The notes under the pieces: model-generated
The model's input: only the letters and a program-made list of their open reading frames with translations
Told to the model about the DNA's origin: nothing
Database searches by the model: none
Assembly: GCF_000147075.1 (NCBI RefSeq)
Contig: NC_014484.1
Coordinates: forward strand, 1,877,501-1,941,500
Direction: 5' to 3'
Source: Spirochaeta thermophila DSM 6192
GTDB lineage: Bacteria; Spirochaetota; Spirochaetia; Winmispirales; Winmispiraceae
DNA length: 64,000 nt
Part shown: positions 25,765-33,103 of the stretch, in pieces
Layout of the letters: every line of letters begins with the position of its first letter
How positions within the stretch are numbered: position 1 is the first letter of the stretch
Position numbers and translations under genes: made by a program

Positions 25765-25768
25765 CCAC

Positions 25769-26146
25769 TCAGGCGGTCTTCACCTCTATCTTCTTCGGTT
25801 TCGCGCTCTCCTTCACCTGGAGGGTGAGAAAGAGCACACCGTTCTCCAGCCGGGCCTCGATGGACTCGGGGTCCACGGTCTCGTCGAGGGTGAAGACCCT
25901 CCTGTAGTCGCACATCCTCCGCTCCCTCACCAGGTAGGCCCCCTCAGGAAGGGTGTCCTTCCTGTGCCCCACCACCGTGAGGGTGTTGTCCTCCACGGAG
26001 ATCTCCACCCCATCCTTGTCCACGCCCGGCATCTCCATCCTCACCACGATCTTTCCGTCCTCCTCGCGCACGTCGTACACAGGAGGCCGAAAGACCCGCT
26101 CCTCTTTCCTCGCTTCCTGTTTCTGGAGTTCCTTCCTCTCTTTCAT
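25769..26146 (-). CDS. Small heat-shock protein Hsp20 (second of two)
   Basis: A 125-residue alpha-crystallin-type holdase chaperone. The domain begins FRPPVYDVREEDGKIVVRMEMPGVDKDGVEISVEDNTLTVVG and ends with the conserved strand ARLENGVLFLTLQVKE. The tail KPKKIEVKTA includes the I-x-V type motif used for oligomer assembly. The N-terminal region is very short (about 25 charged residues), so assembly may depend on its longer neighbour. GGAGGTGTGCC precedes the ATG. It lies 21 bases downstream of the other hsp20 gene and is transcribed with it. Confidence 0.92.
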   Translation of the reverse strand: MKERKELQKQEARKEERVFRPPVYDVREEDGKIVVRMEMPGVDKDGVEISVEDNTLTVVGHRKDTLPEGAYLVRERRMCDYRRVFTLDETVDPESIEARLENGVLFLTLQVKESAKPKKIEVKTA

Positions 26147-26167
26147 GGCACACCTCCTTCCCCGGGA

Positions 26168-26620
26168 TTACTTCACCTGCACGGCGATCTTCTTGGGCTT
26201 CTTCTCCTCCCTCTTTGCGATGGTGATGGTGAGCACCCCGTTCTTGAGCTCGGCCTTCACCGCATCGGGATCGATGGAATCCGGCAGGGAGACCGTCCTC
26301 TGGAACGCACCACTCCAGGACTCCTTACGGTAGTAGTCTCCCTTCTTCTCCTCCTTCTCGTCCTTCTTCTCGCCCTTGATGGTCAGTACGTTGTTGGTGA
26401 GGGTGATGTCGAGATCCTTCTCGCTCACACCCGGGAGGTCGCAGGAGACGATCACCTCGTTGTCGGTCTCCATCACATCGAGACTCGGTGAGGTGACTCT
26501 GTCGAACAGACCTGTGGTCTCAGGCCATACGAGGTCGAAGACCCGGTTGATCTCCTCCTGTATCCTGTCCAGCTCGTCGAGCCAGGTGTCGGTCGTCCTT
26601 CTCACGAGATCCCTTGCCAT
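26168..26620 (-). CDS. Small heat-shock protein Hsp20 (first of two)
   Basis: A 150-residue alpha-crystallin-domain chaperone. Its N-terminal region is longer (MARDLVRRTTDTWLDELDRIQEEINRVFD). The domain runs from SPSLDVMETDNEVIVSCDLPGVSEKDLDITLTNNVLTIKGE to AELKNGVLTITIAKRE, with the C-terminal KKIAVQV motif. An acidic-basic insert (KKDEKEEKKGDYYRKE) matches the 'ERSYG' loop region. I start it at the ATG at 26620, where GGAGGGAGAT is well placed; the frame stays open further upstream but contains no plausible start. The promoter is of the sigma-54 type. Confidence 0.93.
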   Translation of the reverse strand: MARDLVRRTTDTWLDELDRIQEEINRVFDLVWPETTGLFDRVTSPSLDVMETDNEVIVSCDLPGVSEKDLDITLTNNVLTIKGEKKDEKEEKKGDYYRKESWSGAFQRTVSLPDSIDPDAVKAELKNGVLTITIAKREEKKPKKIAVQVK

Positions 26621-26652
26621 ATCTCCCTCCTTACGTACGGTGTGTGTATGGA

Positions 26653-26685
26653 GCCCACCACGTGGGCCGGAGCGATCTTCGCTCC
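26653..26685 (-). promoter_or_regulatory. Two adjacent hairpins in the hsp20 5' leader (possible RNA thermometer)
   Basis: Two perfect inverted repeats lie head to tail just after the predicted transcription start: GGAGCGA-3-TCGCTCC (26669-26685) and GCCCAC-3-GTGGGC (26653-26658 with 26662-26667). The leader is about 65 bases. Neither stem includes the Shine-Dalgarno sequence directly, so temperature control of translation is only a possibility. Confidence 0.4.
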
Positions 26686-26697
26686 ACATATAGATTA

Positions 26698-26713
26698 GCA
26701 AATGCCGTGCCAA
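26698..26713 (-). promoter_or_regulatory. Sigma-54 (RpoN) promoter of the hsp20 pair
   Basis: On the minus strand TTGGCACG-GCAT-TTGCT reproduces the -24/-12 consensus TGGCACG-N4-TTGCW. The invariant GG and GC are separated by exactly ten bases. The predicted start lies about 12 bases downstream, near 26687. No competing sigma70 promoter with good spacing is visible. Confidence 0.75.
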
Positions 26714-26836
26714 CCGTATGATAAAAACACATCTCCTTTGCTGGAAAGATCTTAAACGTGCATACCTCGGGCGGCGAGGATGGATGGGCGGTCCCGATTG
26801 GGTCGAAATTACCCACCCGGGGGAGGCGCCCCGAGA

Positions 26837-26859
26837 GACACCATGTGTCATAATGACAC
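26837..26859. promoter_or_regulatory. Three-half-site inverted repeat array upstream of hsp20 (candidate enhancer)
   Basis: GACAC (26837-26841), GTGTC (26845-26849) and GACAC (26855-26859) form two overlapping palindromes, including GTGTCAT-A-ATGACAC. The array lies about 150-170 bases upstream of the sigma-54 start, a usual distance for an enhancer-binding activator. It is also 34 bases upstream of the next gene's -35 box. Confidence 0.45.
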
Positions 26860-26892
26860 GATTCGGCCCTCACCGAGGATCCATGGGGCCCC

Positions 26893-26921
26893 TTGCAGGA
26901 ACGCCCCGCCTCGCCTACACT
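26893..26921 (+). promoter_or_regulatory. Promoter of the SDR gene (TTGCAG-17-TACACT), leaderless configuration
   Basis: TTGCAG at 26893-26898, a 17-base spacer, TACACT at 26916-26921, then seven bases to the ATG at 26929. There is no Shine-Dalgarno sequence. The boxes are weak individually, but the spacing is exact. Confidence 0.45.
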
Positions 26922-26928
26922 GGGCCTC

Positions 26929-27678
26929 ATGGAGAGAGCGGCGCTCGTGACCGGCGGAGCGCAGGGTATAGGCGACGCCATCGTGAAGGCCCTGCTCGAA
27001 GCGGGATATGCGGTGGCCTCCGTGGACAAGGACGGAGAGGCGCTCCAGGAACAACAGGAACGGTTGGCAACATACCGGGGCTACCTCCCGATCGAGGCCG
27101 ACATCGCCTTCCAGGAAGGGATAGAACACGCAGTGCGCCTCACCTTGGAGCGCTTCGGACGCCTCCACGGCCTGGTGAACAATGCGGCCGTCTCGGCAGA
27201 CGCCCCCCTGCACGCGCTCTCGAGGCAGGAGTGGGAGGCGGTGCTGGCCGTGAACCTCACGGCGCCGTGCTTCCTCGCCCAGGCCTGTGCACCCCATCTG
27301 GCCGCCACCCGGGGGGCCATCGTCAACATCTGTTCCACACGTGCCCTCATGTCCGAGCCGCACACCGAGGCCTACAGCGCGAGCAAGGGAGGGCTCCTGG
27401 CCCTCACCCACGCCCTCGCGGTGAGTCTGGGCCCCCGCGTCCGTGTGAACGCCGTGAGCCCCGGATGGATAGAGGTGCGCGATCGGAAGAAGCGTGCGCT
27501 GAGGCAGGAGGTCCACCACACCGAGGAAGACGCGCTCCAGCACCCTGCGGGCCGCGTAGGGGTACCGGAAGACATCGCGCGCATGGTGCTCTTCCTGCTC
27601 GACCCTGCGAACGACTTCATCACGGGACAGAACTTCGTCATCGACGGCGGCATGACGAGGAAGATGATCTACGTGTAA
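26929..27678 (+). CDS. Short-chain dehydrogenase/reductase (classical SDR)
   Basis: A 249-residue NAD(P)-dependent oxidoreductase. The Rossmann motif is TGGAQGIG. VDKD at the end of the second strand favours NAD. NNAA is present, and the catalytic Tyr-x-x-x-Lys is in EAYSASKGG, with the catalytic serine in NICSTRALMS. The C-terminus ends GQNFVIDGGMTRKMIYV, typical of 3-ketoacyl-ACP or sugar-alcohol reductase-like SDRs; the substrate is unknown. I use the ATG at 26929 because the longer frame begins with TTG inside the likely -35 box. The MazG-like gene follows after 15 bases. Confidence 0.87.
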   Translation: MERAALVTGGAQGIGDAIVKALLEAGYAVASVDKDGEALQEQQERLATYRGYLPIEADIAFQEGIEHAVRLTLERFGRLHGLVNNAAVSADAPLHALSRQEWEAVLAVNLTAPCFLAQACAPHLAATRGAIVNICSTRALMSEPHTEAYSASKGGLLALTHALAVSLGPRVRVNAVSPGWIEVRDRKKRALRQEVHHTEEDALQHPAGRVGVPEDIARMVLFLLDPANDFITGQNFVIDGGMTRKMIYV

Positions 27679-27693
27679 CACCCTGGAGGGACT

Positions 27694-28140
27694 ATGCTCA
27701 TATCGGAAGACGAGAGGGAGAAGGACGGACGGGTCTGCGACTCCGACGAGGGCCTCAACCTGGCCTGGCGGGCCGTACGGGAGTTCCACCTGCGCTTCGG
27801 ACATCCACACGAGGACCGGCCCCGGTTCCTCGAGGGGAAGCGGGCCGCGGCCCGCGCCAAGTGGATGCAGGAGGAGGTGGAGGAGTTTCTCGAAGCGGAG
27901 GATGTGGTGGATCAGGCGGATGCCATGATCGACCTCATCTATTTCGCGTTGGGCACCCTGGTGGAGATGGGGGTGGAACCGGAGCCCTTGTTCCGCATCG
28001 TCCACGAGGCCAACATGAAGAAACTCTGGCCCGACGGGAAGCCTCACTACAACGAGGACGGCAAGACCGTGAAACCTCCCGGTTGGACGGACCCCTATCC
28101 CGCCCTGAAGGCGGAAATAGAACGGCAGGGGAAGCGATAG
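27694..28140 (+). CDS. MazG/PRA-PH-like nucleotide pyrophosphohydrolase
   Basis: A 148-residue all-alpha NTP-pyrophosphatase-type protein. The metal-binding acidic pattern appears as WMQEEVEEFLEAEDVVDQADAMIDLIYFALGTLVEMG (E-E-x-x-E ... D-x-x-D), as in PRA-PH/MazG-like enzymes. The C-terminal ANMKKLWPDGKPHYNEDGKTVKPPGW segment recurs in a subgroup often labelled Cof-like hydrolase or MazG-like. It probably cleaves a nucleoside triphosphate or related compound to the monophosphate; the substrate is unknown. GGAGGG precedes the ATG. It is probably transcribed with the SDR gene. Confidence 0.8.
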   Translation: MLISEDEREKDGRVCDSDEGLNLAWRAVREFHLRFGHPHEDRPRFLEGKRAAARAKWMQEEVEEFLEAEDVVDQADAMIDLIYFALGTLVEMGVEPEPLFRIVHEANMKKLWPDGKPHYNEDGKTVKPPGWTDPYPALKAEIERQGKR

Positions 28141-28151
28141 GAGATCTTGCT

Positions 28152-28176
28152 CAATCTTATATCCGATGTTAGATTG
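28152..28176. promoter_or_regulatory. Inverted repeat overlapping a candidate promoter of the VIT1-like transporter gene
   Basis: CAATCT (28152-28157) and AGATTG (28171-28176) form a 6-bp inverted repeat with a 13-base spacer. A possible promoter, TTGCTC (28147) -17- TAGATT, overlaps it. The position fits a repressor operator, perhaps metal-responsive given the downstream gene, but it matches no family consensus that I recognise. Confidence 0.4.
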
Positions 28177-28203
28177 AAACGAGATCATACAAGGAGGAAC
28201 GGG

Positions 28204-29067
28204 GTGGATCAGAGGCTTCTCGAGACCATCGAGGTGTTCCAGAAGACAGAGACCACGGAACACTATGTCTACACCCGGCTCGCCGAGTTCGTGGGGGGAG
28301 ACAACCGTGAGGTACTCCTCCGCATCGCCGGGGAAGAGGGGCGGCACGCCGAGGTGTGGTCCCGTTACACCGGAAAGACCTTCCGTCCGAACCGCCTCAA
28401 GGCCTTCTTCTACCTCTTCATCGCCCGCATCTTCAGCTACACCTTCGCCATCAAACTCATGGAGCGGGGCGAGGAACGGGCCGAGGCCGGATACGGCAGC
28501 CTGGTGACGGCCGTGCCCGAGGCCGAGGAGATCCTCCACGAGGAGGAGGAGCATGAAAAGGAGCTCGCCGCCATGCTCGACGAGGAGCGGCTCGGCTACA
28601 TCGGCTCAATGGTCCTGGGACTCAACGACGCCCTGGTGGAACTCACCGGCGCCCTCGCCGGTCTCACCTTCGCGCTCCAGCACACCCGGCTCGTGGGCCT
28701 CACCGGACTCATCACAGGGATCTCGGCGGCCCTCTCGATGGCCGCCTCCGAATACCTCTCCACCCGCTCCGAGAAGGGGGAGAAGTCCCCCGGCAAGGCG
28801 GCTCTCTACACGGGGGTGGTTTACCTGGTGACGGTGCTCATCCTCGTGTGGCCATACTTCGTCCTCGGCCACTATGTCCCTGCCCTCGCGCTCGCCCTCC
28901 TGGGGGCGGTGATCGTGATAGTGATCTTCACCTTCTTCGTGAGCGTGGTACAGGAGGAATCCTTCGCCCGGCTCTTCCTCGAGATGCTGGGCGTGAGCCT
29001 CGGGGTGGCGGCCCTCTCGTTCGGCATCGGCCTCCTCGCCCGCATCGTCCTCAAGGTGGAGGTCTAG
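28204..29067 (+). CDS. Ferritin-like/VIT1 fusion membrane protein (iron/manganese exporter type)
   Basis: A 287-residue protein. The N-terminal rubrerythrin-like four-helix domain (about 1-130) has ligand motifs E-T-T-E-H-Y, GEEGRHAEVW and HEEEEHEKEL. The VIT1/CCC1-family membrane domain follows, with five segments and GLNDALVELTGALAGLTFAL, then ISAALSMAASEYLSTRSE. Related proteins export or sequester iron or manganese, with the ferritin-like domain sensing or delivering metal. The start is GTG at 28204, with AAGGAGG six bases before it; the longer frame to 28147 has no ribosome-binding site. An inverted repeat lies in the promoter. Confidence 0.87.
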   Translation: MDQRLLETIEVFQKTETTEHYVYTRLAEFVGGDNREVLLRIAGEEGRHAEVWSRYTGKTFRPNRLKAFFYLFIARIFSYTFAIKLMERGEERAEAGYGSLVTAVPEAEEILHEEEEHEKELAAMLDEERLGYIGSMVLGLNDALVELTGALAGLTFALQHTRLVGLTGLITGISAALSMAASEYLSTRSEKGEKSPGKAALYTGVVYLVTVLILVWPYFVLGHYVPALALALLGAVIVIVIFTFFVSVVQEESFARLFLEMLGVSLGVAALSFGIGLLARIVLKVEV

Positions 29068-29226
29068 AGAGGCGCGGCAGACCGCGCCGTATGAGCCCAG
29101 CCTCCCGAGATGATGTACCCCCCACAGGTGGTCGAGTCGCCTCAAGACCAAGACCCGCCCAAGACTCAGCAAGGCATGAACAAAGTATGAATTCTCTTGT
29201 TGAGGAATTCGGGAAATCACGGTACC

Positions 29227-31302
29227 ATGGCCTCATCCATGAGAGGGCTGAGCAGATCGATCGTCGTTCTCTTTTTCCTGGGGGTGCGTCTCCTTGCGGC
29301 AGATCCCGTGATCCCGGTGACGGACTCCGACAGAGCGGTGCACATAGGCGGCCGGTGTTCCTATTGGAAGGACACCACCGGCACAGCCGGTCTCGACCAC
29401 GTCCTTTCCCTCCCCCCGTCCGCCTTTGAAGAGGCCTCCGGGGAAGGGGATGTCTCGTTCGGATTCGAGCGCAATCCCATGTGGTTCCGACTCCTCTTCG
29501 AGTACAAGGGCGGGAGGCCCGCCTCCTTCCTCCTCGTGCTCGACTACAGCCTCGTGGACGACGTGTGGCTCTACCTCCCTCAGGAGACGGGCGGATGGCG
29601 CGTACTCGGATCCGACACCTACACCGGTTCTCACAGGCCCGTATTCCCCGTGGAGCTCAGGCCGGGGCGCAACACGATGTATCTGCGGATCGCCACCGAG
29701 GGAACCCTCAGGCTTCCCCTCCACCTCTACGAGGAGCACACCTACAGGGTCCTCGCCCTCAGGGAGACCGCCGCGAAGGGCCTCTACCTGGGGGCCATTC
29801 TCCTGGCCGCATTCATCAACCTCTTCTTCTTCTATGTCTACAAGAGGGAATCCGACGGTATCGCGAGCCTGTTCCTCTCGGTATTCATCCTCTTCTACGG
29901 CATCTTCCAGTCCGTACAGGACGGGTTCGTCCTCTTCTTCATGCCGAAACACATCGTCCCCCTCTTTCGGCTCTACGTGATATGCGGCGTGCTGGGACTC
30001 GTGGCCCTGAGCTTCTTCATGATCTTCTTCTTCAGGAGAGAGGATGAGTCCGGCTTCTTCCGGATCTTCTCCCCATTCTGGGGCGCGGCCCTCCTCCTCA
30101 TCGTCCTCACCTTCCTCACCGAGCCCGGGTTCTACGTGAAGGCCTTCGCCCTCATCGGGGTGGTGTCATTCATCCCCAGCCTCTGGATCGTCCTGCGCGC
30201 TCCCAGCAGGAAGGTATTCCTGGGACGGGAACTCCTGTACGTCTACATGCTGCTCATTGCGAGCGTCGTGATCTTCGGCCTAAGAGGGCTGGGGTTCCTC
30301 CCCTCCAACCGGCTCACCCTCAATATCATCCCCGCGGGTTTCCTGGTCTTCATCGTGCTCCTCACCCTGATCCAGTTCAAGAGACTCCAGACCTCGATAG
30401 AGGAGAAATACACCATGGAGAGGAACTGGAAGGAGCTCTACGAGGCCTCTTCCACGTTCGTCCCCCGGGAATTCCTCTCCTTCATGCACAGGGGGTCGAT
30501 AAAGGACGTGCGACTGGGAGATCAGACGGAGACCGAGCTCACCCTCATGTTCTCCGACATCAGGAACTTCACGAGCATCGTGGAGTCCCTCACCCCTGCC
30601 GAGAGCTTCGAATTCCTCAATGGGTATTTCGAGTGCGTCGGTCCCATCATCAGGAAGCACCACGGATTCATCGACAAGTACATAGGGGACGGGGTCATGG
30701 CCATCTTCCCCCATAAGGCGGACGACGCCCTTGCAGCGGCCCTCGAGATCCAGCAGGCGCTCCCGGCGCTCAACAGGCGGTATGAGTCGAGGGGTTGGCC
30801 GTCCATACGCATAGGTATAGGGATACATACCGGGCCGTGCATGGTGGGTACCGTGGGCGAGGATCTCCGAATGGATACCACCGTGATCTCCGACGTGGTC
30901 AACATCGCGGCGAGGCTGGAGAATCTCACCAAGACGTTCGGAACCGATATCCTCATATCGGAGCAGGTGGTGATGTCCCTGGCGGATCCCGGAGCCCTCC
31001 ATCTCCGATTCCTGGGGAAGGTGATGGTGAAGGGCAAGTCCTCCGCGGTATCGGTCTTCCAGGTGCTCACCGACAGGGAGTTCCTCAAGGAAAAGGAGCT
31101 GAGGGCGGCGTACGATTCCTTCGAACAGGGGATGTTCGCCTTCTTCAAGCGGGATTTCGCCACCGCCATCTCGCTCTTCAACAGGGTCCTCGAGGTCGTC
31201 CCTTCCGACATGCCCGCAAGGGTCTACCTCGAGCAGGCAATGACCCTGCATGCATCGGGTGTACCCGAAGGGTGGGATGGGTATCTCAGGATCACCTCGT
31301 GA
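29227..31302 (+). CDS. Membrane-bound adenylate/guanylate cyclase with 7TMR-DISM sensor
   Basis: A receptor-type class III nucleotide cyclase of about 690 residues. A signal peptide (MRGLSRSIVVLFFLGVRLLA) precedes a periplasmic 7TMR-DISM extracellular beta-domain (about 30-185, with WFRLLFEYKG and NTMYLRIATEG). Seven membrane helices follow (~190-395), then the catalytic domain (LTLMFSDIRNFTSIVESL with the metal Asp, GDGVMAIFP, and VVNIAARLENLTK). A short TPR-like C-terminus ends it. The cognate second messenger is probably cAMP. ATG at 29227 and ATG at 29239 are both possible. TTGAGG-17-TACCAT (29223-29228) overlaps the first and would make the second nearly leaderless. Confidence 0.85.
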   Translation: MASSMRGLSRSIVVLFFLGVRLLAADPVIPVTDSDRAVHIGGRCSYWKDTTGTAGLDHVLSLPPSAFEEASGEGDVSFGFERNPMWFRLLFEYKGGRPASFLLVLDYSLVDDVWLYLPQETGGWRVLGSDTYTGSHRPVFPVELRPGRNTMYLRIATEGTLRLPLHLYEEHTYRVLALRETAAKGLYLGAILLAAFINLFFFYVYKRESDGIASLFLSVFILFYGIFQSVQDGFVLFFMPKHIVPLFRLYVICGVLGLVALSFFMIFFFRREDESGFFRIFSPFWGAALLLIVLTFLTEPGFYVKAFALIGVVSFIPSLWIVLRAPSRKVFLGRELLYVYMLLIASVVIFGLRGLGFLPSNRLTLNIIPAGFLVFIVLLTLIQFKRLQTSIEEKYTMERNWKELYEASSTFVPREFLSFMHRGSIKDVRLGDQTETELTLMFSDIRNFTSIVESLTPAESFEFLNGYFECVGPIIRKHHGFIDKYIGDGVMAIFPHKADDALAAALEIQQALPALNRRYESRGWPSIRIGIGIHTGPCMVGTVGEDLRMDTTVISDVVNIAARLENLTKTFGTDILISEQVVMSLADPGALHLRFLGKVMVKGKSSAVSVFQVLTDREFLKEKELRAAYDSFEQGMFAFFKRDFATAISLFNRVLEVVPSDMPARVYLEQAMTLHASGVPEGWDGYLRITS

Positions 31303-31419
31303 GGGGGCTCGACAGGCGGGCGCACCCCGGTGGGGAGGGTGTACACGCACCTCTTCGCGGGCTTCGACGCCGAGTCACACGAGGCGCGCCCTCCAACGGA
31401 AGACGAGGCGCCCCGGCGT

Positions 31420-32097
31420 TCACCGCAGGGGGGACAACTCTCGGGAGAGGAGGTCGGAGAGCTCCTCTACACTATGACAGAGTATCCGCGCGCCCGCATC
31501 CCTCAGTTCCTCCTCGGTGCGGAAGCCCCAGGTGACCGCGACCGCCTGTATGCCCGCAGCCCTCGCGGTCTGGAGGTCCACTTCGGAATCGCCTACAAGC
31601 ACCACATCCTCGGGTCCGAGATCGCTCCACGCTGCGAGGATCTCGTAGACCCCTCGGGGGTCCGGTTTCGGCGGGAGCCCTTCCCGGTGCCCCAGGATCA
31701 CATCGAAGAGGGAGAGGTCGAAGAACGGGGCGAGGGCTCCCTCCACGGCGTGGTGCGGCTTGTTGCTCAACACCGCGAGACGGACGCCGGCCTCCCTGAG
31801 ACGGCCGAGGAGCTCGGGTATGCCGGGATAGGGGCGGGTTCGGAGGTGTGCCCGTCGCTCGTATTCCTCCTCGAACTCACGAAAGAGGGCCTCCACCCGG
31901 TCGGGCGATCGGGCCTCCGGCGGCACGGCCCGTTCTATCATGGTGATGGCGCCGAATCCCACCATGAGCCGGTAGCCTTCGATGGGGTGGGTCGGGAACC
32001 CGTGGCGTGCGAGTACGGTATTCACCGCCTCCGCCAAGTCGGGGAGGGTGTCCAGCAGGGTGCCGTCGAGATCGAAGATCACACCTCGTATCCTCAT
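31420..32097 (-). CDS. HAD-superfamily phosphatase, phosphoglycolate-phosphatase-like
   Basis: A 225-residue HAD hydrolase. Motif I is FDLDGTLLDT with the nucleophile Asp, motif II is LAVLSNKPH, motif III is the Lys in PPKPDPRGVYEIL, and motif IV is VLVGDSEVDLQTARAAG. The helical cap between motifs I and II (about 15-90) fits Gph-type enzymes, which remove 2-phosphoglycolate or related phosphates. It is convergent with the cyclase gene. The ATG lies six bases after a plausible -10 box, without a Shine-Dalgarno sequence. Confidence 0.85.
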   Translation of the reverse strand: MRIRGVIFDLDGTLLDTLPDLAEAVNTVLARHGFPTHPIEGYRLMVGFGAITMIERAVPPEARSPDRVEALFREFEEEYERRAHLRTRPYPGIPELLGRLREAGVRLAVLSNKPHHAVEGALAPFFDLSLFDVILGHREGLPPKPDPRGVYEILAAWSDLGPEDVVLVGDSEVDLQTARAAGIQAVAVTWGFRTEEELRDAGARILCHSVEELSDLLSRELSPLR

Positions 32098-32103
32098 GCG
32101 GAG

Positions 32104-32132
32104 AACGTACTGGATTCCGACGGGGGAGGCAA
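32104..32132 (-). promoter_or_regulatory. Promoter of the HAD phosphatase gene (TTGCCT-17-TACGTT), leaderless configuration
   Basis: On the minus strand TTGCCT (32132-32127), a 17-base spacer, TACGTT (32109-32104), then six bases and ATG. The -10 match is weak; spacing and the absence of a Shine-Dalgarno sequence are the main support. Confidence 0.35.
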
Positions 32133-32148
32133 GTGGCCCAGGCAGGGC

Positions 32149-32237
32149 TCACTCCTCAAGGAGCCTCGTGAGGATCCGGTCGAAGACCGCGGCAAAGGCC
32201 CGCAGCTCGCGGTGCGAGAAACGACTGCGGGTCTTCA
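32149..32237 (-). pseudogene. Truncated copy of the yaiI 3' end (left direct repeat)
   Basis: 87 bases (32151-32237) match the 3' end of the intact yaiI gene (33112-33198) with a single difference that I can find (T versus C within GAGGATCCGG / GAGGACCCGG). The copy encodes the last ~27 residues of YaiI in the same orientation (KTRSRFSHRELRAFAAVFDR...) and then a stop. There is no upstream part of the gene. It lies on the far side of the toxin-antitoxin pair, so the two copies bracket it. Confidence 0.88.
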
Positions 32238-32294
32238 AGGAGCCGAAACCTACAGGCTGCACAACCGCGCGGGATGTGCTAGTATGTACACGGG

Positions 32295-32684
32295 ATGAGG
32301 AAAGGAGTGCACGGAAAAGGGCGACGGTCCTTCCCTTTCGATTCGGGGGGAGCAATCCCCGAGGACGAGGTGAAACCGCTCATCGGGAAACTCATCCGTG
32401 AGCACCTGGGAGAGAACGGGCTCCATCCCGAGCGCATCCTCCTCTTCGGATCGCGCGCGCGAGGGGACTCCTCCAAGGGGAGCGACTGGGATATCCTCGT
32501 CATCGTGAGAGAGAGGTTGAGCATCCAGGAGAAGAGGAGGATTTCGAGGGAGCTGAGAAGGGTCTTTGCCGGAAAGCTCATTCCGGTGGACATCCTCGTA
32601 AAGACCGCCGAAGAGCTCCCCTCTTACGAATCGTTGCCGGGAAGCATCACGAGAGAGGCGCTCCATCGAGGGGTCCCCCTGTGA
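32295..32684 (+). CDS. MNT-type nucleotidyltransferase (antitoxin of HEPN/MNT module)
   Basis: A 129-residue minimal nucleotidyltransferase. The active-site signature is LLFGSRARGDSSKGSDWDILV (G-S-x-A-x-G ... D-x-D), with a third acidic residue in KLIPVDILV. In HEPN/MNT modules this partner neutralises the HEPN ribonuclease, in studied cases by AMPylating it near its active site. The first ~25 residues are basic and may not belong to the fold; ATG at 32295 is the only good start before the domain, and no clear Shine-Dalgarno sequence is seen. The stop overlaps the HEPN start by GTGA. Confidence 0.87.
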   Translation: MRKGVHGKGRRSFPFDSGGAIPEDEVKPLIGKLIREHLGENGLHPERILLFGSRARGDSSKGSDWDILVIVRERLSIQEKRRISRELRRVFAGKLIPVDILVKTAEELPSYESLPGSITREALHRGVPL

Positions 32685-33097
32685 ACCCCAAGGATTACGT
32701 GAGGAAGTGGCTCCACAAAGGCTGGGAAGACTACCTCACGGCCTCGCACGAGCTCAACCTCCCCCCAGAGAACGAGGTCATCACCTCCTCGGTATGTTTC
32801 CACTCTCAACAGGCGGTGGAGAAGTTCCTGAAGGCGTACCTCATCTCCCGCGGGGTGGAGTTCGGGAGAACGCACTCGATCGAGTTCCTGCTCGCACTCT
32901 GCAGCAGGGAGGATGAGGATTTCGAATCACTCGATCCGGGGGATCTTACCTCGTATGCGGTGGACGTGCGCTATCCGGACGAGTTCTATACCCCCACCCT
33001 GGAAGAGGCACGGAAAGCGCTCGAACGTGCGGGCGAGGTGAAGGATCTGGTCCTCAGGAAACTGGGGATCTCCGAGAGAGAGGTGGAGGAACCCTGA
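32681..33097 (+). CDS. HEPN-domain protein (toxin of HEPN/MNT module)
   Basis: A 138-residue all-alpha HEPN protein, the predicted ribonuclease toxin. The typical first helix has KWLHKGWEDYLTASHEL. CFHSQQAVEKFLKAYLISRGVEFGRTHSIEFLL follows, containing the R-x(4-6)-H type catalytic motif of HEPN RNases, with His in RTHSI. A GTG start overlaps the preceding stop, so the two proteins are translationally coupled with the antitoxin gene first. It is convergent with yaiI, with six bases between the stops. The pair lies inside a direct repeat of the yaiI 3' end. Confidence 0.87.
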   Translation: MNPKDYVRKWLHKGWEDYLTASHELNLPPENEVITSSVCFHSQQAVEKFLKAYLISRGVEFGRTHSIEFLLALCSREDEDFESLDPGDLTSYAVDVRYPDEFYTPTLEEARKALERAGEVKDLVLRKLGISEREVEEP

Positions 33098-33103
33098 CTT
33101 CCC

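Noticed and set aside
32295-33097. Defence island around the MNT-HEPN genes
   Set aside because: Neighbours are housekeeping genes (HAD phosphatase, yaiI, manA). Only the two-gene module is present, with no restriction, Abi or nuclease genes beside it.
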